Shown: one piece after another, positions 32,864 to 42,489 of the stretch
Numbering within the stretch: the stretch's first letter is position 1
How the letters are laid out: every line of letters begins with the position of its first letter
Assembly: GCF_028737205.1 (NCBI RefSeq)
Contig: NZ_JAQZAL010000025.1
Location: forward strand, 23,464-87,463
Length of the DNA stretch: 64,000 bases
Origin: Actinomycetospora lutea
Lineage (GTDB): Bacteria; Actinomycetota; Actinomycetes; Mycobacteriales; Pseudonocardiaceae
Reading direction: 5' to 3'
Translations under genes and position numbers: made by a program
The notes under the pieces: model-generated
Told to the model about the DNA's origin: nothing
Seen by the model: only the letters and a program-made list of their open reading frames with translations
Database searches by the model: none

Positions 32864-33769
32864 TCACCTCCCTGTCGAGAGCGGGTCGGGATCGGCGTCC
32901 GGGAGCGGCGACGGGCTGTCGTCGTCGAGGTCCTCCCAGCCCGGGCGGCGACGGGCCCGGCGGCGGTCGTGGAGGCGGCAGACCTGGATGGCCAGCTCGA
33001 GCAGCACACAGAGCGCCGCGCCGAGGACGGCCATGGAGATCGGGTCACCGCCCGGCGTCGCAATCCCGGCGAAGAGGAAGGCGCCGAAGATGATCCCGCG
33101 TCGCCAGCTCGCGAGCTTGCGGTACGAGACGACCCCGACCCGGTTGAGCATGACCACGACCAGCGGGGTCAGGAACCCGACGCCGAACACGACCATCAGC
33201 GACAGGACGAGCGAGTAGTACTCGTCGCCGCGCAGCGCCGTCGTCTGGACCGAGTTGCCGATCCCGAGCAGGAAGCTCAGCGCCTGGGCGACGACGAGGT
33301 AGGCCAGGACCGCGCCGCCCGCGAACAGCACCGACGCCGTGCTGACGAACAGCACCGCCCCGCGCCGTTCCGCGCGCCGCAGCCCGGGGGTGACGAACGC
33401 CCACAGCTGGCCGAGCCACCCCGGGGCCGACAGCACCACCCCCGCCGTCGCCGCGACCTTGATGCGCAGCAGGAACTGGTCGAACGGGCCGGTCGCGAGC
33501 AGGCGGCAGTCGGTGCCGTTGAGTCCCGCCCGCGCCGAGGGGGGCAGCGAGCAGTAGGGCTCGATGAGCAGCGAGCCGAGGCTCGGCACGCCCGGGAACG
33601 CGTTCTCGTACCAGACGAACCCGACCACCGTGCCGACGGCGATCGCGGCCAGCGCCCAGGCCAGGCGGCGGCGCAGCTCGAGGAGGTGGTCGAGGAACGA
33701 CATCGTCGCCTCGGGGTCCCGGCGCCGTCCGGGCCACCACCGCGTGAGGCGGTGCGTGAGCGTGGGCAC
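32864..33769 (-). CDS. tatC: Sec-independent protein translocase TatC
   Basis: 301 residues with the conserved N-terminal MSFLDHLLELRRRL (signal-peptide binding site) at 23-36, then six membrane helices and the conserved AGIATPGGDP loop. The first 22 residues are an extension and ATG at residue 23 could be the true start; GTG 33769 is kept because it lies 4 bp after the tatA stop. The C-terminal tail is acidic. Confidence 0.93.
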   Translation of the reverse strand: MPTLTHRLTRWWPGRRRDPEATMSFLDHLLELRRRLAWALAAIAVGTVVGFVWYENAFPGVPSLGSLLIEPYCSLPPSARAGLNGTDCRLLATGPFDQFLLRIKVAATAGVVLSAPGWLGQLWAFVTPGLRRAERRGAVLFVSTASVLFAGGAVLAYLVVAQALSFLLGIGNSVQTTALRGDEYYSLVLSLMVVFGVGFLTPLVVVMLNRVGVVSYRKLASWRRGIIFGAFLFAGIATPGGDPISMAVLGAALCVLLELAIQVCRLHDRRRARRRPGWEDLDDDSPSPLPDADPDPLSTGR

Positions 33770-33773
33770 GGGG

Positions 33774-34022
33774 TCAGACCGTCGTGCCGTTCGAGGTCCG
33801 GGTCGGGACGGCCTCGACGGGCGCCGCCGCGGTGTCCTGCGGGAGCTCCTTGGTCGCGGTCTTCTGGGTGTCGTCCTCGGTCAGCGCCGAGGTCTCGGCC
33901 TTGAAGATGCGCAGCGAGCGGCCGATGCCGCGGGCGGCGTCGGGCAGGCGCTTCGCGCCGAACAGCAGCAGCAGGACGACGAGGATGATCAGCCAGTGGG
34001 ACGGGCTCAGGGCTCCGGTCAT
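33774..34022 (-). CDS. tatA: Sec-independent protein translocase TatA
   Basis: 82 residues: membrane helix HWLIILVVLLLLFGAKRLPD with the FGxxRLPD hinge, amphipathic helix GIGRSLRIFK and an acidic/Thr-rich tail. TatA oligomers form the passage for folded Tat substrates. 46 bp downstream of iorA on the same strand; a whole tatA-tatC-tatB set after a Tat substrate gene is unusual. Confidence 0.93.
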   Translation of the reverse strand: MTGALSPSHWLIILVVLLLLFGAKRLPDAARGIGRSLRIFKAETSALTEDDTQKTATKELPQDTAAAPVEAVPTRTSNGTTV

Positions 34023-34068
34023 GACGGTTCCTTCCGGGGAGCGTGCGGGGGAGCGGACGGCGCCGGAC

Positions 34069-34545
34069 TCACATGTTCTCGGCGCCCTGCTTGATGGCCT
34101 CGCGGATGCGGGCGTAGGTGCCGCAGGCGCACATGTTGCGGATCTCGTCGATGTCGTCGTCGGTGACCGACCCGCCCTCGGCCTGGACCTTCTTGACCAG
34201 GTCGACCGCGGCCATGATCTGGCCGGGCTGGCAGTAACCGCACTGGGGCACGTCCCGGTCGATCCACGCCTCCTGCATCGGGTGCAGGTCGGCGCCGACG
34301 GTGTCGGGCAGGCCCTCGATGGTGGTGATCTCGTCGGTGGGCCGGATCTGGCCCACCGGGACCGAGCAGGGGTTGAAGGCGCGGCCGTTGATGTGGCTGG
34401 TGCAGGCCTTGCAGACGTTGATGCCGCAGCCGTACTTCGGGCCGTTGATCTTCAGGAGGTCGCGCAGCACCCAGAGCAGGCGCACGTCGTCCTCGACCTC
34501 GACGGTGACCGGTCGGCCGTTGACCTTGAAGGTGTGGGGAGGCAT
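34069..34545 (-). CDS. iorA: Molybdenum hydroxylase iron-sulphur subunit (IorA-type)
   Basis: 158 residues with two [2Fe-2S] clusters: plant-type C40, C45, C48, C60 (CGINVCKACTS) and helical-domain C102, C105, C139, C141 (QCGYCQPGQ, CACGTY). It passes electrons from the molybdenum subunit. It has no signal peptide, so it would be carried across the membrane by the Tat signal of its partner (iorB, 10 bp upstream). Confidence 0.93.
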   Translation of the reverse strand: MPPHTFKVNGRPVTVEVEDDVRLLWVLRDLLKINGPKYGCGINVCKACTSHINGRAFNPCSVPVGQIRPTDEITTIEGLPDTVGADLHPMQEAWIDRDVPQCGYCQPGQIMAAVDLVKKVQAEGGSVTDDDIDEIRNMCACGTYARIREAIKQGAENM

Positions 34546-34555
34546 GCGGGGCTCC

Positions 34556-37066
34556 TCAGCTCGCGGGGTTGAACGCCGGGCCGGCGGCGGACGGCGTGGG
34601 GTAGGCCGTCAGGCCGTCCACGGGCGACGGGGGGAGCGGCGGGACGACGGGCTTGACCTCGAACGGCACGTCCTTGGTGTGGCCGATCGGGAAGCTGGTC
34701 GGCATCTCGCCGACGGCCCGGGCGTAGGCGCAGGCCACCGCGGCGGTCGCCGCACCCACCGCGAGCTCGCCGGCGCCGCCGGGACGATCGCCGCTGGGCG
34801 GCATGACGATCACGTCGATCTCCGGCGGGGCGTTCCAGTGCCGCGTGTAGCGGTAGTCGTCCCAGCTGCCCTCGAGGAAGTTGCCGTCGCGCAGGTGCAG
34901 GCTGCCGGTGAAGACGTGGGCGATGCCCGTCATCACCCCGCCCTCCATCTGCGCCTTGAGGCCGAGCGGGTTGATGGGCAGGCCGACGTCGACCGCGACG
35001 GTCACCTTCGTGACCCGGGGGCCGGTGGTCGCGCCGGCGATCTCCCGCTCCGCGGTCGCGGTGCGCGTGTCGACCTCGACGAGCACGGCGACCGAGCCCT
35101 TGTACTCGTTGTGCACGACGACGCCCTGCGCGACGCCCTCGGGCAGGTCGCGACCCCAGTCGCCCTCGTCGCGGACCGTCTCCAGGCACGCCTTCGCGCG
35201 CTCGTCCTCGACGCGTTCGAGCCGGAACTCCATCGGGTCCTCGCCGATCCGCGCGGCGAGCTGGTCGACCATGAGCTCCTGGGCGGGCCGGAAGTCCTGG
35301 TTGTTGAGGTTGCGGACGCTGCCGGTGGCGAACCGGTCGAAGTCGAAGATCTCGTTGTAGCCGAGCGCGATCGCCCCCAGGTCGTACGGGACGCTGGCGG
35401 TGAGCAGGAAGACCGTCTGCGAGAGCGTGAGCTCGTTGGCGAACGGCAGCTTCGCGGCCTGCGAAGTGATCATGTCGCCGAAGGACTCGGTGTAGTCGGT
35501 GGCGACGCTGGTGTGCCGCTGCTCGAAGCTGACGACCTCGCTGCCGCTGAAGGAGGCCCGCACCCGGGAGATGCACATCGGGTGGACACGACCGGCCCGG
35601 CACTCGTCGGCGCGGTGCCACATGAGCCGCACCGGCTTGCCGATCTCCTGGGACACTCGCGCCGCGTCCAGGGCGACGTCGCTGAAGAGGCGGCGGCCGA
35701 AGGCGCCGCCGCCCCGCGGCACATGGACGGTCACCTGCCCCGGGGTCATCCCGAGCACCTGGGCGATCTGGGACTGGGTGACGATCGGGATCTGGCTGGG
35801 GGTCCAGATCTCCGCCTCGCCGTCGCGGACGTCGGCGATGGCGACGTTCGGCTCCATCGCGGCGTTGCTGCGCCAGTAGAAGACGAACTCCTGGTCGATC
35901 GTCTCGACCGCCCCCACGCCGTCGAGGGCGCCGGTCGCGGGCTCGGTGACGAGCGGGAGGACCCCGCCGGCCTCGTCCAACGGGCCCGGCGAGGGCAGGT
36001 TGGCCGGCGCGTCCGCCGCGCGGAGCTGTTCCAGGATCGTCGCGTCCGACTCGTCGTCGACGTTGCCGCCGCCCCAGGTGATGTCCAGCGCGTTGACCGC
36101 GTCGATGCACTGCCCGAACGTGCGCGCGCGCACCGCCACCGCCGAGGACGTGGTGCCCCGGCCGGGCTCGGCGTCGGTGGAGATCTCCACGACGTCCGTG
36201 ACCCCGGGCATGCCCTTGACCTCGGCGAGGTTGTCGACCGACTCGACGGTTCCCTTGATCGTCGGCGGCCGGGCGATCATGGTCGGCAGGGCCTCGGGGA
36301 CGTCCAGGTCCATCGTGTACTTCTTGCGCCCGGTGACCGCGGCGAGGACGTCGTCGCGGCGCTGCGGGGTGCCGATGACCTCGAACTCGTCGACCGGCTT
36401 GAGCTCGGTGATCGCCTCGCGGGTCACCGAGTTCGCCGCCGCGGCGGCCAGCTCGGCGAAGGGGACGCTCGAGCCGGCGGTGGAGAGCACCCGGCCGCCG
36501 GTGGTGCGGAGGTTCTCGGCCTCGTCGCCGAGGATCGTCGCCGCCGCCTCGACGAGCTGGCCGCGGGCCAGCGCCGCCGCCACCCGGACCGGCGTGTAGA
36601 TGGAGATGACCGAGGCCGAGCCCTGCGTCTGCTGGTTGAACAGCAGCTCCGGGCGCGCGTCGGCGAGGGTGACGTTGACGTCGGAGACGTCGATGCCCAT
36701 CTCCTCGGCGATGAGCATGGCGGCCGTGGTGGTGATCCCCTGGCCGCTCTCGGCCCGCGGGATGCTGAACGAGACGGTCCCGTCCTCGTTCACCACGATC
36801 GTGATGAGGTTCGCCGTGGGGCGGGTGGAGTCGAGCAGGAGGTCGGAGAGGTCGTAGACCTCCGACACCTCGGGCGTCGGCGAGGGCAGCGCCTGCGCCT
36901 CGAGCACGCCGTCCGCGGTCAGCTTCACCCCGACCGCCAGCGTCGGCGCGGCGATCAGGTAGCCGAGGAACCGGCGCCGCTGCATGCCGCCGGGCGCGCC
37001 CGCGGAACTCTTGTTCGCGACCGGACGACGTGATGGACGCGGGGCAGTGCGGTGCTTGGCCGGCAT
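34556..37066 (-). CDS. iorB: Tat-exported molybdenum hydroxylase large subunit (IorB / aldehyde oxidoreductase type)
   Basis: 836 residues. A twin-arginine signal is at 29-46 (QRRRFLGYLIAAPTLAVG) and is followed by the xanthine-oxidase-type molybdopterin domains of isoquinoline 1-oxidoreductase beta (ESGQGITTTAAMLIAEEMG, VHVPRGGGAFGRRLF, GVVVHNEYKGSVAV, GGVMTGIAHV). It needs molybdopterin cytosine dinucleotide; substrate is an aldehyde or N-heterocycle, not resolvable. ATG 37066 with AAGGGA upstream. First gene of a five-gene unit with iorA and tatA, tatC, tatB. Confidence 0.9.
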   Translation of the reverse strand: MPAKHRTAPRPSRRPVANKSSAGAPGGMQRRRFLGYLIAAPTLAVGVKLTADGVLEAQALPSPTPEVSEVYDLSDLLLDSTRPTANLITIVVNEDGTVSFSIPRAESGQGITTTAAMLIAEEMGIDVSDVNVTLADARPELLFNQQTQGSASVISIYTPVRVAAALARGQLVEAAATILGDEAENLRTTGGRVLSTAGSSVPFAELAAAAANSVTREAITELKPVDEFEVIGTPQRRDDVLAAVTGRKKYTMDLDVPEALPTMIARPPTIKGTVESVDNLAEVKGMPGVTDVVEISTDAEPGRGTTSSAVAVRARTFGQCIDAVNALDITWGGGNVDDESDATILEQLRAADAPANLPSPGPLDEAGGVLPLVTEPATGALDGVGAVETIDQEFVFYWRSNAAMEPNVAIADVRDGEAEIWTPSQIPIVTQSQIAQVLGMTPGQVTVHVPRGGGAFGRRLFSDVALDAARVSQEIGKPVRLMWHRADECRAGRVHPMCISRVRASFSGSEVVSFEQRHTSVATDYTESFGDMITSQAAKLPFANELTLSQTVFLLTASVPYDLGAIALGYNEIFDFDRFATGSVRNLNNQDFRPAQELMVDQLAARIGEDPMEFRLERVEDERAKACLETVRDEGDWGRDLPEGVAQGVVVHNEYKGSVAVLVEVDTRTATAEREIAGATTGPRVTKVTVAVDVGLPINPLGLKAQMEGGVMTGIAHVFTGSLHLRDGNFLEGSWDDYRYTRHWNAPPEIDVIVMPPSGDRPGGAGELAVGAATAAVACAYARAVGEMPTSFPIGHTKDVPFEVKPVVPPLPPSPVDGLTAYPTPSAAGPAFNPAS

Positions 37067-37305
37067 GGAGGTCCCTTCGGGCGAATCCGGAGGAGCCGAT
37101 CGCCGCAGTGGTGGGGAGCTTGAAGGAGTAACGAAGTGGGTCACGCGAACGTAACGGGTGACTGTCAAGATCATTAAACGTGGTGTCGCCCGCACGGACG
37201 AGCGGCCGGGTGGCCGCGGTCACCGGCACCTATCCGTCCCCCGTTCGAGGCAGGATGGGAGGTCCGGGGGGACCAGCGGCATGCGGCGAGAGGGAGGAGC
37301 GCGGG

Positions 37306-38586
37306 GTGAGCCTCGGGTCAGGTCCGGTCCGCGTCGGGATCGTCGGCGCCGGCGGGCGGGGCCGCCTGCACGCCCGCGCCGTGGCGCGCGTCGGCGGCCG
37401 GGTCACGGCGATCGCCGAGCCGGTCCGCGAGCGGCGCGAGCGGCTCGCCGACACCCACGACGTGCCCGCCGCCGCCCGGTTCGCGCACTGGACCGACCTC
37501 GCCGAGCGCGGGGCCGACCGCGTCGACGTCGTCGTCATCGCCACCCAGGACCACGATCACGCCGACCCGGCCGTCGCCTTCGCGGAGCGCGGGGTGCACC
37601 TGCTCTGCGAGAAGCCGATCGCGCCCGACGAGCCGGAGGCCCGGCGCGTCGCCGAGGCCGTGCGCCGCGCCGGCGTGCAGTTCACGATCTCCCACCCGCT
37701 GCGCTACGCGCCCTCGACCCGCGCGCTCGTGGCCGCGCTGCGCGCCGGGCGGATCGGCGACCTCGTGTCGGTCCAGCACCTCGAGCCCGTCGGCACCTGG
37801 CACTTCGCGCACTCCTACGTGCGCGGGTCGTGGCGCCGGGAGGACCTCGCGTCGTCGTTGCTGCTCGCCAAGTGCAGCCACGACATCGACCTGCTGACCC
37901 ACCTCGTGAGCGACCGGCCCACCCGGCTCGCGTCCTTCGGGCGCCTGAGCCACTTCCGCTCCGACCGCCGGCCCGAGGGCGCGGGGACCCGGTGCCTGGA
38001 CTGCGCGGTCGAGCCGACCTGCCCGTACTCCGCGCCGCGGATCTACCGCTCGTGCCTCGGCGACCCCGACTGGGAGCACCAGCTGCTCGGCGCGGTCACC
38101 GACGTGCCCACGCCCGAGGCCCTCGACGAGGCCCTGCGCGACGGCCCGTACGGCCGCTGCGTGTACCGGTGCGACAACGACGTCGTCGACCACCAGGTCG
38201 TCGCGTTCGAGTTCGACAGCGGCATCACCGCGACCCACACCGTCACCGCGTTCTCCGCGCAGGCCCCGCGCCAGACGCGGGTGTTCGGCACCCACGGCGC
38301 GGTCGAGGCGAACGGGGGCGTGCTGCGCTTCCACGACTTCCGCGCGCACCCCGACCGGGCCGTCGAGACGGTGAGCGTCGGTGACGGCCGGGCGCCGCAC
38401 CAGGAGGGCGACGAGGAACTGGTCCGCGTCTTCCTGCGCGCGGTCGCCGACGACGATCCGGCCGGCAACCTGACCGGTCTCGAGGAGGCGCTGACCAGTC
38501 ACCGCATCGTCTGGGCGGCGGAGCGCGCGCGGCGCTCGGGGGAGACGGTCGCGATGACCTGGGAACCGGCCGCGGTGTGTCGATGA
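37306..38586 (+). CDS. Gfo/Idh/MocA family oxidoreductase
   Basis: 426 residues: N-terminal NAD(P) Rossmann fold (VRVGIVGAGGRGRLHARAVA) and the family EKPIAPDEPEA motif (CEKP). The C-terminal part has an unusual Cys-rich segment (GTRCLDCAVEPTCPYSAPRIYRSCLG, six cysteines) seen in some members. Substrate is probably a sugar or inositol derivative. GTG 37306 has GGAGG 6-7 bp upstream. Its stop overlaps the ATG of the next gene (ATGA). Confidence 0.88.
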   Translation: MSLGSGPVRVGIVGAGGRGRLHARAVARVGGRVTAIAEPVRERRERLADTHDVPAAARFAHWTDLAERGADRVDVVVIATQDHDHADPAVAFAERGVHLLCEKPIAPDEPEARRVAEAVRRAGVQFTISHPLRYAPSTRALVAALRAGRIGDLVSVQHLEPVGTWHFAHSYVRGSWRREDLASSLLLAKCSHDIDLLTHLVSDRPTRLASFGRLSHFRSDRRPEGAGTRCLDCAVEPTCPYSAPRIYRSCLGDPDWEHQLLGAVTDVPTPEALDEALRDGPYGRCVYRCDNDVVDHQVVAFEFDSGITATHTVTAFSAQAPRQTRVFGTHGAVEANGGVLRFHDFRAHPDRAVETVSVGDGRAPHQEGDEELVRVFLRAVADDDPAGNLTGLEEALTSHRIVWAAERARRSGETVAMTWEPAAVCR

Positions 38587-39482
38587 AGGTCGGCGTCACC
38601 GTCCCCAACTTCGGCCCCGCGGCGACCGCCGAGTCGCTGCGCGCCTGGGCGGCGGTCGTCGAGGACGGCGGGTTCGACTTCCTCATGGTCGGCGACCACG
38701 TCGCGGCCACCCCGGACGTCACCGCGGCCTACCCCGGCCCGTTCTGGGAGCCGCTGACGCTGCTCGGCTACCTCGCGGGCGTCACGCGCCGCGTCGAGCT
38801 GGGGACGACGGTGCTCGTCGTGCCCTACCGCGACCCGCTGCTCACCGCGCGCAGCCTCGCCGGGCTCGACCAGCTCAGCGACGGCCGCCTCATCGTCGGC
38901 GTCGGGGTGGGCTGGGCGGGCGACGAGTTCGCCGCGCTCGGCGTGGACCCGTCGCGCCGCGGCGAGATCACCGACGAGTACCTCGACGCGCTGCTCGCGC
39001 TGTGGGCCGACGACGTCGTGAGCTTCGCCGGGCGGCACGTCGCGTTCACCGACGTCGACACCCGGCCCCGGCCACGGCGCCGTCCGCACCCGCCGCTGTG
39101 GATCGGCGGCAACGGGGCTCCGGCGCGACGGCGGGCCGTCCGCTTGGGCGGGGCCTGGGACCCGCTGCGCTCGCCCGCCGGGTGGCTGCGCGCGACCGGG
39201 CTGCCGGCCCTGCAGGCGGCGGCCGAGGAGGCCGGGCGCCCCGTGCCCGCGCTCGCCCCGCGGGTCGTGCTGCACCCCACCGCCGAGCGCCGGCCCGACG
39301 ACGACCGCCTCGCCGGCGAGGGCCGCCCCGACCAGATCCGCGCCGACCTCGAGGACCTGCGCGACCTCGGCGCCACCCACGTCCTGCTCGACACCCACCG
39401 CGACGCCGCGTCGGCGGCCCGGGACGACCACGCCGCGCAGCGCGCCCTCGTCGAGGACGCGGCGCGCTGGATCCGGGGCTAA
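38583..39482 (+). CDS. LLM-class F420-dependent oxidoreductase
   Basis: 299-residue TIM-barrel protein of the luciferase-like group (VGVTVPNFGPAATAESLRAW, FLMVGDHVAATP, GRLIVGVGVGWAGDEFAALG, PPLWIGGNG). Such proteins reduce substrates with coenzyme F420H2. ATG 38583 overlaps the previous stop (ATGA); GTG 38577 is an alternative. Convergent with, and overlapping by 4 bp, the ROK gene. Confidence 0.87.
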   Translation: MKVGVTVPNFGPAATAESLRAWAAVVEDGGFDFLMVGDHVAATPDVTAAYPGPFWEPLTLLGYLAGVTRRVELGTTVLVVPYRDPLLTARSLAGLDQLSDGRLIVGVGVGWAGDEFAALGVDPSRRGEITDEYLDALLALWADDVVSFAGRHVAFTDVDTRPRPRRRPHPPLWIGGNGAPARRRAVRLGGAWDPLRSPAGWLRATGLPALQAAAEEAGRPVPALAPRVVLHPTAERRPDDDRLAGEGRPDQIRADLEDLRDLGATHVLLDTHRDAASAARDDHAAQRALVEDAARWIRG

Positions 39483-40600
39483 CCGCGGCCCGAGACCAGG
39501 CTCTCCCACGCCCGGCGCCGCGCCTCGGCCAGCGCGCCCCACAGCGGCGCGCTCTCGCCGAGCGCCCCGGCGACGACGGGCACCGCGCGCGGCGCCAGCT
39601 CGGTGACCGTGGCCTCGACCCGGGGGCGCAGCCCGGGAATGAGGCCCACCGGGCCGCCCAGGACCAGCATCGCGGGGTCGACGCACGCGCAGACGGCCAC
39701 CGCCGCCTCGCCCAGCGTGCGCCCGGCCCGCTCCAGCGTCGCGTCGTCGACCTCGCCGGCGGCGGTGAGGCCGTGGGCGGCGACGGCCTCGCCGAACCGG
39801 AAGCGCCCGGAGCCCTCGCCCAGCGGGAGGTAGCCGATCTCGCCGGCGAGCCCCCGGGCGCCGCGGACCAGCACCCCGTCGAGCACCAGCCCGAGCCCGA
39901 CGCTGTGCCGCTCGCCGACGTAGAGGTAGGCGAACGTCGAGGTCCCGACCGCGGCGCCGTGGTCGCGCTCGGCGAGCGCGGCGAAGTTGACGTCGTTGTC
40001 GAGCACGACCATGGCGGGGTCGATGTCGTGCACGTCCTCGACGCCGACCACCCCGGCGGGGAAGGCGGACTCGTGGAGCTCGACCACCCGGCCCGTCGCG
40101 GGGTCGACGGGGTTGGCGATCGACACCGCCACGGCCCGCACCGGGCGCCCGTCGGCGCGCCAGCGCTCGCCCAGCGCGGCGAGGACCTCCTGCAGGCGCG
40201 GGGCGACGCGGCCGTCGTCGGGCGGGTCGTGGTCGGCGCGCTCGAGGCTGCGGCCGGCGAGGTCGCCGACGGCCGTGCGCACCACGGTGCGGTTGATCTC
40301 GACGGCCACGACGACGCCGGCGCCGGGGGCGAGGTCGTAGAGGGTGGCGACGGCGCCCGGCACCCCGGAGCGCGGGCCGACCGCGACGAGGACCGCGTCG
40401 GCCTCCAGGCGGCGCACCGCCTCGCTGATCGCGGGCGGCGAGATCGCCGTGCGGCGCGAGAGCTCGGCGCGGGTGAGGGGGCCGTCCTCGGCGGCGAGGC
40501 AGTCGAGGATCGCCCGCTCGGTGGTGGCGCGGCGCAGGCCACTATGTGGGGACGTGTGCGGGGACGTGCCCCGGGCTGTCTCCTGCTCACGATCGGCCAT
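39479..40600 (-). CDS. ROK-family transcriptional regulator
   Basis: 373 residues: N-terminal winged helix (LTRAELSRRTAISPPAISEA) and a ROK domain (VVVAVEINRTVVRTAVGDL, LDNDVNFAALAER, ARGLAGEIGYLPLG). The usual ROK zinc cluster (CxCGxxGC) is missing, so sugar kinase activity is doubtful; NagC/XylR-like sugar-responsive repressor is the best reading. It neighbours two Gfo/Idh/MocA dehydrogenases, consistent with control of a sugar pathway. Confidence 0.85.
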   Translation of the reverse strand: MADREQETARGTSPHTSPHSGLRRATTERAILDCLAAEDGPLTRAELSRRTAISPPAISEAVRRLEADAVLVAVGPRSGVPGAVATLYDLAPGAGVVVAVEINRTVVRTAVGDLAGRSLERADHDPPDDGRVAPRLQEVLAALGERWRADGRPVRAVAVSIANPVDPATGRVVELHESAFPAGVVGVEDVHDIDPAMVVLDNDVNFAALAERDHGAAVGTSTFAYLYVGERHSVGLGLVLDGVLVRGARGLAGEIGYLPLGEGSGRFRFGEAVAAHGLTAAGEVDDATLERAGRTLGEAAVAVCACVDPAMLVLGGPVGLIPGLRPRVEATVTELAPRAVPVVAGALGESAPLWGALAEARRRAWESLVSGRG

Positions 40601-40639
40601 GGCACCTCCTGCCGCCCGCGTGCAGGGTAGGACCCCGCG

Positions 40640-41641
40640 TCACACTCCGGCGTCGTCCTCCCGGAAGACGAGGCCGAGCTGATCGCCGGCCTCGGCGAGC
40701 ACGCCCTGGACGGCGAGGGTGTCGTCGAGCGGCATCACGGTGCTCTCGACGCGGCCGGCGCGCAGGCACTCGGTGACCTCGACCAGCTCGTGGAAGTAGC
40801 CCGCGCCCGTGGCCGGCAGCTCGATCGTCTCGCCGGGGTCGTTGGTGTCGTGGTGCAGGACGATCGTGGTCGGGTGGTGGAACCGGGGGAGCACGTCGAT
40901 CCAGCCCGTCGTCCCGAACACCCGCGCCTGGCCGGGCGAGGGGCTGTGGAACGACGTCTGCAAGGTGGCGTAGCGGCCCTCCTGGAAGGCCAGCAGCATC
41001 GCCCCGTCCGCGTCGACGCCGGTGGTCTCGCGGGACGCGAGCGCGGTGACGCGGTCCGGGGTGCCGAGCACCATCTGCGCGAACGACACCGGGTAGACGC
41101 CGAGGTCGAGCAGCGCGCCGCCGCCGAGCTCGGGGGCGAAGAGGCGGTCGGTGGGATCGACGTCGCGCACCGTGCCGAGGTCGGCCTGCACCGAGCGCGG
41201 CTCGCCGATCTCGCCCTGCGCGATGAGCTCGCGCATCCGCACGACGGCGGGCTGGAAGCGCGTCCACATGGCCTCCATCGCGAACACCCCGCGGGTGCGC
41301 GCGGTGTCGACGACCCGCCAGGCGCCGGCGAGCGTGGCGGTGAACGCCTTCTCGACCAGGACCCCCTTGCCGGCCTCGAGGCAGGCCACCGCGAGCTCGG
41401 CGTGCTGCGGGTGGGGCGTCGCGATGTAGACGACGTCGACCTCGGGGTCGTCGACGAGGGCGCGGTAGGAGCCGTGGGGCCGCGCGTTCGGGGCGCCGTG
41501 GGTCTCGGCGAAGGCCCGGGCGCGCTCCTCGGAGCGGGAGCCGACGGCCGCGAGGACGGCGCCGTCCACCAGGGCGAGGTCCTCGGCGACCTTCCCGGCG
41601 ATGCGGCCGGGCCCGGCGATGCCCCAGCGGATGTCCGACAT
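40640..41641 (-). CDS. Gfo/Idh/MocA family oxidoreductase
   Basis: 333 residues: Rossmann start IRWGIAGPGRIAGKVAEDLA, VEKAFTATLAGAW in place of the usual EKP (EKA), and the C-terminal domain with LLDLGVYPVSFAQMVLG. Similar to dihydrodiol dehydrogenase/glucose-fructose oxidoreductase-type members. ATG 41641. 39 bp downstream of its stop the ROK gene starts on the same strand, so they may be cotranscribed. Confidence 0.87.
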   Translation of the reverse strand: MSDIRWGIAGPGRIAGKVAEDLALVDGAVLAAVGSRSEERARAFAETHGAPNARPHGSYRALVDDPEVDVVYIATPHPQHAELAVACLEAGKGVLVEKAFTATLAGAWRVVDTARTRGVFAMEAMWTRFQPAVVRMRELIAQGEIGEPRSVQADLGTVRDVDPTDRLFAPELGGGALLDLGVYPVSFAQMVLGTPDRVTALASRETTGVDADGAMLLAFQEGRYATLQTSFHSPSPGQARVFGTTGWIDVLPRFHHPTTIVLHHDTNDPGETIELPATGAGYFHELVEVTECLRAGRVESTVMPLDDTLAVQGVLAEAGDQLGLVFREDDAGV

Positions 41642-41667
41642 GCGGCTCACTGTGTCAGCGCGCCCGG

Positions 41668-42489
41668 TCACGACCCCGGGCGGGCCAGCAGGTCGACGTC
41701 CTGCGCGGTCCCCGACACCACCAGCTCGCCGTTCTCCGCCCGCAGCTCGGTCGCGGTGATCTCGAACGGCAGCCGGCCGGGGTCGACGCTCGTCGAGAAG
41801 CCCGAGAGCTGGCGGCGCAGCGCGGCGGCGGCCACCTGCCCGGCCGCGCCCGCGCCGCCCTCGGCGCGGATGTCGCGGGCCTGCAGGGTGATCCGGCCGC
41901 CGGAGAGCCGGAAGGTGGCGACCACCTGGACCTGCACGGGCTGGCCGCCGATCGTCCTCGTCGAGGTCAGGCGGACCGCGTTCGCCGGGTCCACGTCGGC
42001 CAGGGCGCTGCTGCTGCCCGAGGCCCCGGAGTCGTCGGCCGCGGCGTCGGCGCGCAGTTGCTCGAGGTCGGCCGCGGTGAGGGGCTCGATCGTCAGGTCG
42101 CCGACGTCGAGCAGGCGGGCGAGGTCGGTCGGGTTGACGCGCGCCGAGGCGACGACCTGCTCGGCGGGGATCTCGCGGACCTGCCCGTTGATCAGGCTCG
42201 CCGTCGGCAGCGACACCCCGGACAGGTCGGCGGTCAGCGTGACGTCGCGCAGCTCGCCGTACTGGATGCCCGGCGCCGAGAGCCCGACGTCGTCGTAGCG
42301 CCCGGACAGGGCCTGGGTGAGGAACGGGAAGCCGCGCACGTCGACGTCCGGCGGCGCGGGCAGCGACAGGGCGTCCTGCAGCGCCGCCCCGACGCGGTCC
42401 TCGGCGACCCACCGCGCGCCGAAGTCGACGCCGACGACCACGGCGACGATCACGAGCAGGCTGATGAGGCATCCGCGCACGGACCACAC
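41668..42489 (-). CDS. DUF2993 family membrane-anchored lipid-binding-like protein
   Basis: About 273 residues: one N-terminal membrane helix (CLISLLVIVAVVVGVDFGA) and an outer DUF2993 domain (VRGFPFLTQALSGRYDDV, LTADLSGVSLP). The family is predicted to adopt a tubular lipid-binding fold. The start is uncertain: GTG 42489 is given, GTG 42480 or 42711 are possible, the last adding 74 arginine/proline-rich residues of doubtful coding quality. Divergent from the acidic hypothetical gene; the 240 bp between show nothing clear. Confidence 0.75.
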   Translation of the reverse strand: MWSVRGCLISLLVIVAVVVGVDFGARWVAEDRVGAALQDALSLPAPPDVDVRGFPFLTQALSGRYDDVGLSAPGIQYGELRDVTLTADLSGVSLPTASLINGQVREIPAEQVVASARVNPTDLARLLDVGDLTIEPLTAADLEQLRADAAADDSGASGSSSALADVDPANAVRLTSTRTIGGQPVQVQVVATFRLSGGRITLQARDIRAEGGAGAAGQVAAAALRRQLSGFSTSVDPGRLPFEITATELRAENGELVVSGTAQDVDLLARPGS

